Shown here piece by piece: positions 61,950-64,000 of a stretch of DNA of 64,000 bases. How positions within the stretch are numbered: position 1 is the first letter of the stretch; the number at the start of each line of letters is the position of its first letter. The translations under genes and the position numbers were made by a program. The notes under the pieces are model-generated. The model did not search any database. It was not told the DNA's origin and saw only the letters and a program-made list of their open reading frames with translations. Source of the DNA: PZPK01 sp963974595 (GTDB taxonomy: Bacteria; Pseudomonadota; Gammaproteobacteria; Pseudomonadales; Oleiphilaceae); the NCBI GenBank assembly GCA_963974595.1, contig CAXBDA010000004.1:1-64000 (forward strand), read 5' to 3'.

Positions 61950-64000
61950 ATGGTACAAAAGCGCTTTCTTAATTGTTTAATTTGTTGCTTTATCTTTTTA
62001 GTTTGTTTATTCACAACAGCTTGTAGTAATAACGATAATAATTCAAACGAAACGACACTTTCAGGTTCTGCTATAAAAGGCATTATCTCAAATGGCATCG
62101 TGTCTGCTTATAACCTTGCAGGTCAAGATAAAATACTGCTGACACAAAGCAGAACAAATCAGCTTGGTCAATTCAGCCTAACCATTCCCAAAGAAAATAC
62201 CAATCAACTTATCCTCTTAGAATTAAGCACTGATAATAAAACCCAAATGCGCTGCGATCTCACACCCGGTTGTATCGACCAAAATAGCGGCCAACTTATT
62301 CGCTTCGGCAACCATGTTTCCCTACCAAGCTTTTTTAAATTATTTGGTATCGCGGGCAGTCACGCGCAGACAAGTCAGAATACATTCATTTCACCACTGA
62401 CACATCTAGTTGTTGCTACAGCTAAAGGCTTAGACGACACACTTACAAGTAACTCGATTAATATCGCCTCAGATTGGGTAGAAAATGCATTAAGTCTTGA
62501 TACCTCACCCATGTTGGTTCAACTAAAAGATATCACCAATCTTTCAAACTTATCAGTCATGAGCAATGAAGAGCTTAAGCAGTCTATTATTAGCGCAGCC
62601 ATGTATTCTGAAACAATTGAAAGCTCTTGGTCTAGCGGAAGCGGCTCTATCGATTCCATTAATATAAAAAACATCCTCTCCAGAGCATCTAATCTAACAA
62701 ACGATCTTTCCTCAATTTTAACTGAGTCTGAAAACGCCAATTACCAAGCAATCCCCCTGAACAGAATTCAAAGCCAACTAGACGCTCAACTTGATGAGCT
62801 TACGTCCTCAGAAATAGTTATTCTCACTCAACCCTCATCCGTATCTGTTACAGAAACTCATCGCTTTAATTTATATGCTCAAGTAAATAGTGAACTGGAT
62901 CTCAGCTATCAGTGGTATAAAAACGGTGATGCAATCCTTGGTGCTAACTCCGCTGTTTATTCAAAGCCAAATAGTGAACTGAATGATGCAGGGGTTTATG
63001 AACTTTTGATTAGTGATGGCTTTTCAGAGCTTACATCGCTTTCAGCCTCGGTAACCATTAACAAGCTAAGCAATGGTCTAGATATTACGCAACAACCTCA
63101 AAGTTTATCAGTTACCGAAGGGGAGCCTATTTTACTGACAGTTGATGTAAATAATGATTCTTCAGTCAATTACCAATGGCAAAAGAATGGTTCTATTATT
63201 CCTGGCGCAATGCAAAGCACTTATTTTATCGCTAACAGCCAGCTAAAAGATGAAGGCAATTATCGTGTCACTATTTCGAATAACGAAAAACAAATCAGCT
63301 CAAACTTTGTCAATGTCTGGGTATCTGAATCAATTGAAGCCGTGTCAATCAATACTCACCCACAGTCTAAAACTATTTTAGAGGGTCAAAGCGTAGTATT
63401 TAATGTCAAAGCGACAGGCGATGGTTTTCTACGCTATCAGTGGCGCAAAAATGGCACCCCTATCGATAATGAATTTTTGGCCTCTTTAAAAATCTCATCG
63501 GCATCCAAACTAAATGAGGGCAACTATGACGTCGTTGTCACCAATAGCCAAGGAGGCGCTTATTCTAAAGCGGCAACATTAACAGTACTCTCTACCATCC
63601 CCCCTGTTAGAATCAGCCAGCACCCTCAAACAAAATCAGTCACCATCGGGCAAACCTTCACTTTAAGTGTCAGCGCCAGCGGTGGTGAGCCATTAAACTA
63701 TCAATGGTATTTTAATGGTGACGCGATAGAAAATGCCATATCACCAAACTTTCGCATCGTCAGCGCCAGCTTGGATAATGAAGGTAGCTATTCAGTATTG
63801 GTCAATAACGAAAACAGTAGCCAACAGTCTGAAACAAGTTTTGTATCAGTCAATCTGCCCACTTTAAAGTCTCTTGAATTAACTTGGGACACGCCAACCA
63901 AACGAGAAGATGGCAGCGCTCTTGGTTTTGACGAGATTATGGGCTATCTCATTGAATATGGTGACAAAGCGTATGCTCTAGAAAACAGCATAATGGTGGA
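61950..64000 (+). CDS. Large lipoprotein with Ig-like domains, truncated by the window edge
   Basis: Open from ATG 61950 to the last base (683 codons visible, no stop). The lipoprotein-type signal (FIFLVCLFTTAC, Cys25) is followed by a short beta domain (LSGSAIKGIISNGIVSAYN) of the kind found in exported surface proteins, then a helical region. Four Ig-like domains start near 62819, 63078, 63340 and 63606; each has the core Trp in YQW and a D/NxGxY motif (for example LNDAGVYELLI, LDNEGSYSVLV). A fibronectin-III-like domain begins at about 63880 (LELTWDTPTKREDG). It is probably cell-surface exposed and possibly adhesive. The 22-bp tandem repeat abuts its start. Confidence 0.82.
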   Translation, partial: MVQKRFLNCLICCFIFLVCLFTTACSNNDNNSNETTLSGSAIKGIISNGIVSAYNLAGQDKILLTQSRTNQLGQFSLTIPKENTNQLILLELSTDNKTQMRCDLTPGCIDQNSGQLIRFGNHVSLPSFFKLFGIAGSHAQTSQNTFISPLTHLVVATAKGLDDTLTSNSINIASDWVENALSLDTSPMLVQLKDITNLSNLSVMSNEELKQSIISAAMYSETIESSWSSGSGSIDSINIKNILSRASNLTNDLSSILTESENANYQAIPLNRIQSQLDAQLDELTSSEIVILTQPSSVSVTETHRFNLYAQVNSELDLSYQWYKNGDAILGANSAVYSKPNSELNDAGVYELLISDGFSELTSLSASVTINKLSNGLDITQQPQSLSVTEGEPILLTVDVNNDSSVNYQWQKNGSIIPGAMQSTYFIANSQLKDEGNYRVTISNNEKQISSNFVNVWVSESIEAVSINTHPQSKTILEGQSVVFNVKATGDGFLRYQWRKNGTPIDNEFLASLKISSASKLNEGNYDVVVTNSQGGAYSKAATLTVLSTIPPVRISQHPQTKSVTIGQTFTLSVSASGGEPLNYQWYFNGDAIENAISPNFRIVSASLDNEGSYSVLVNNENSSQQSETSFVSVNLPTLKSLELTWDTPTKREDGSALGFDEIMGYLIEYGDKAYALENSIMV

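Noticed and set aside
1..64000. Mobile elements, CRISPR arrays, tRNA genes
   Set aside because: I looked for transposase-like proteins, repeated spacers and T-loop motifs in the intergenic regions and found none.

Overview
The window is A+T-rich bacterial chromosome from a free-living gammaproteobacterium. The evidence is gene content and order: tyrS next to an M23 peptidase and anmK; the block pyrG-kdsA-eno-ftsB-ispDF-truD-surE-pcm-nlpD-rpoS; a Crp/Vfr regulator beside an OsmC/YhfA-type gene; and aceEF with a homodimeric-type E1. Two NarK-type transporters, NnrS and an O2-sensor-like protein suggest a facultative lifestyle with nitrate use. I cannot name the genus. I see no tRNA or rRNA gene, insertion sequence, prophage or CRISPR array, but a stable-RNA-type promoter at the extreme left points out of the window, probably to an rRNA operon.

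Layout: 0-4 kb, tyrS, a peptidoglycan peptidase and anmK (wall recycling). 4-6.2 kb, a carotenoid-isomerase/retinol-saturase-like oxidoreductase divergent from a PadR regulator, with two identical-type operators between them. 6.3-9.3 kb, cold-associated functions (DEAD-box helicase, CspA-type protein) and a cytochrome c5. 9.3-15 kb, a two-PilZ acyltransferase and aceEF. 15-25.4 kb, a small exported protein, Crp/Vfr, OsmC, a giant PilZ-DUF1631-GGDEF-EAL protein, argA, a membrane protein with an Sm-like tail and a degenerate GGDEF protein. 25.5-31.2 kb, argB, algC-type mutase, dut, coaBC and a second csp. 31.4-43.4 kb, nth and then the long minus-strand block from pyrG down to rpoS, in which a DUF368 (PopT-type) undecaprenyl-phosphate transporter sits between pcm and nlpD. 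43.6-48 kb, a PhnD-like binding protein, a 7TM sensor kinase and a voltage-gated-type K+ channel.

48-59.4 kb collects nitrate, NO and O2 functions. It holds a PP2C/Ser-Thr kinase fusion, two divergent NarK transporters, moaB, an alginate-export-type porin, a two-gene module of an MCP-like helical protein plus an ODP-type diiron MBL protein (candidate O2 sensor), trhP and nnrS. Several inverted repeats and an FNR/Anr-like box lie in its intergenic regions. 59.4-64 kb has pyrC, a membrane-anchored MCP-type protein, a triplicated 22-bp repeat, and the start of a large lipoprotein with four Ig-like domains that runs off the right edge.

The items most worth following up are the MCP-like/ODP pair, the PilZ-PilZ-acyltransferase, the inner-membrane protein ending in an Sm-like fold, the paired PadR operators, and the recurring AATATGAGGT hairpins around the nitrate genes.
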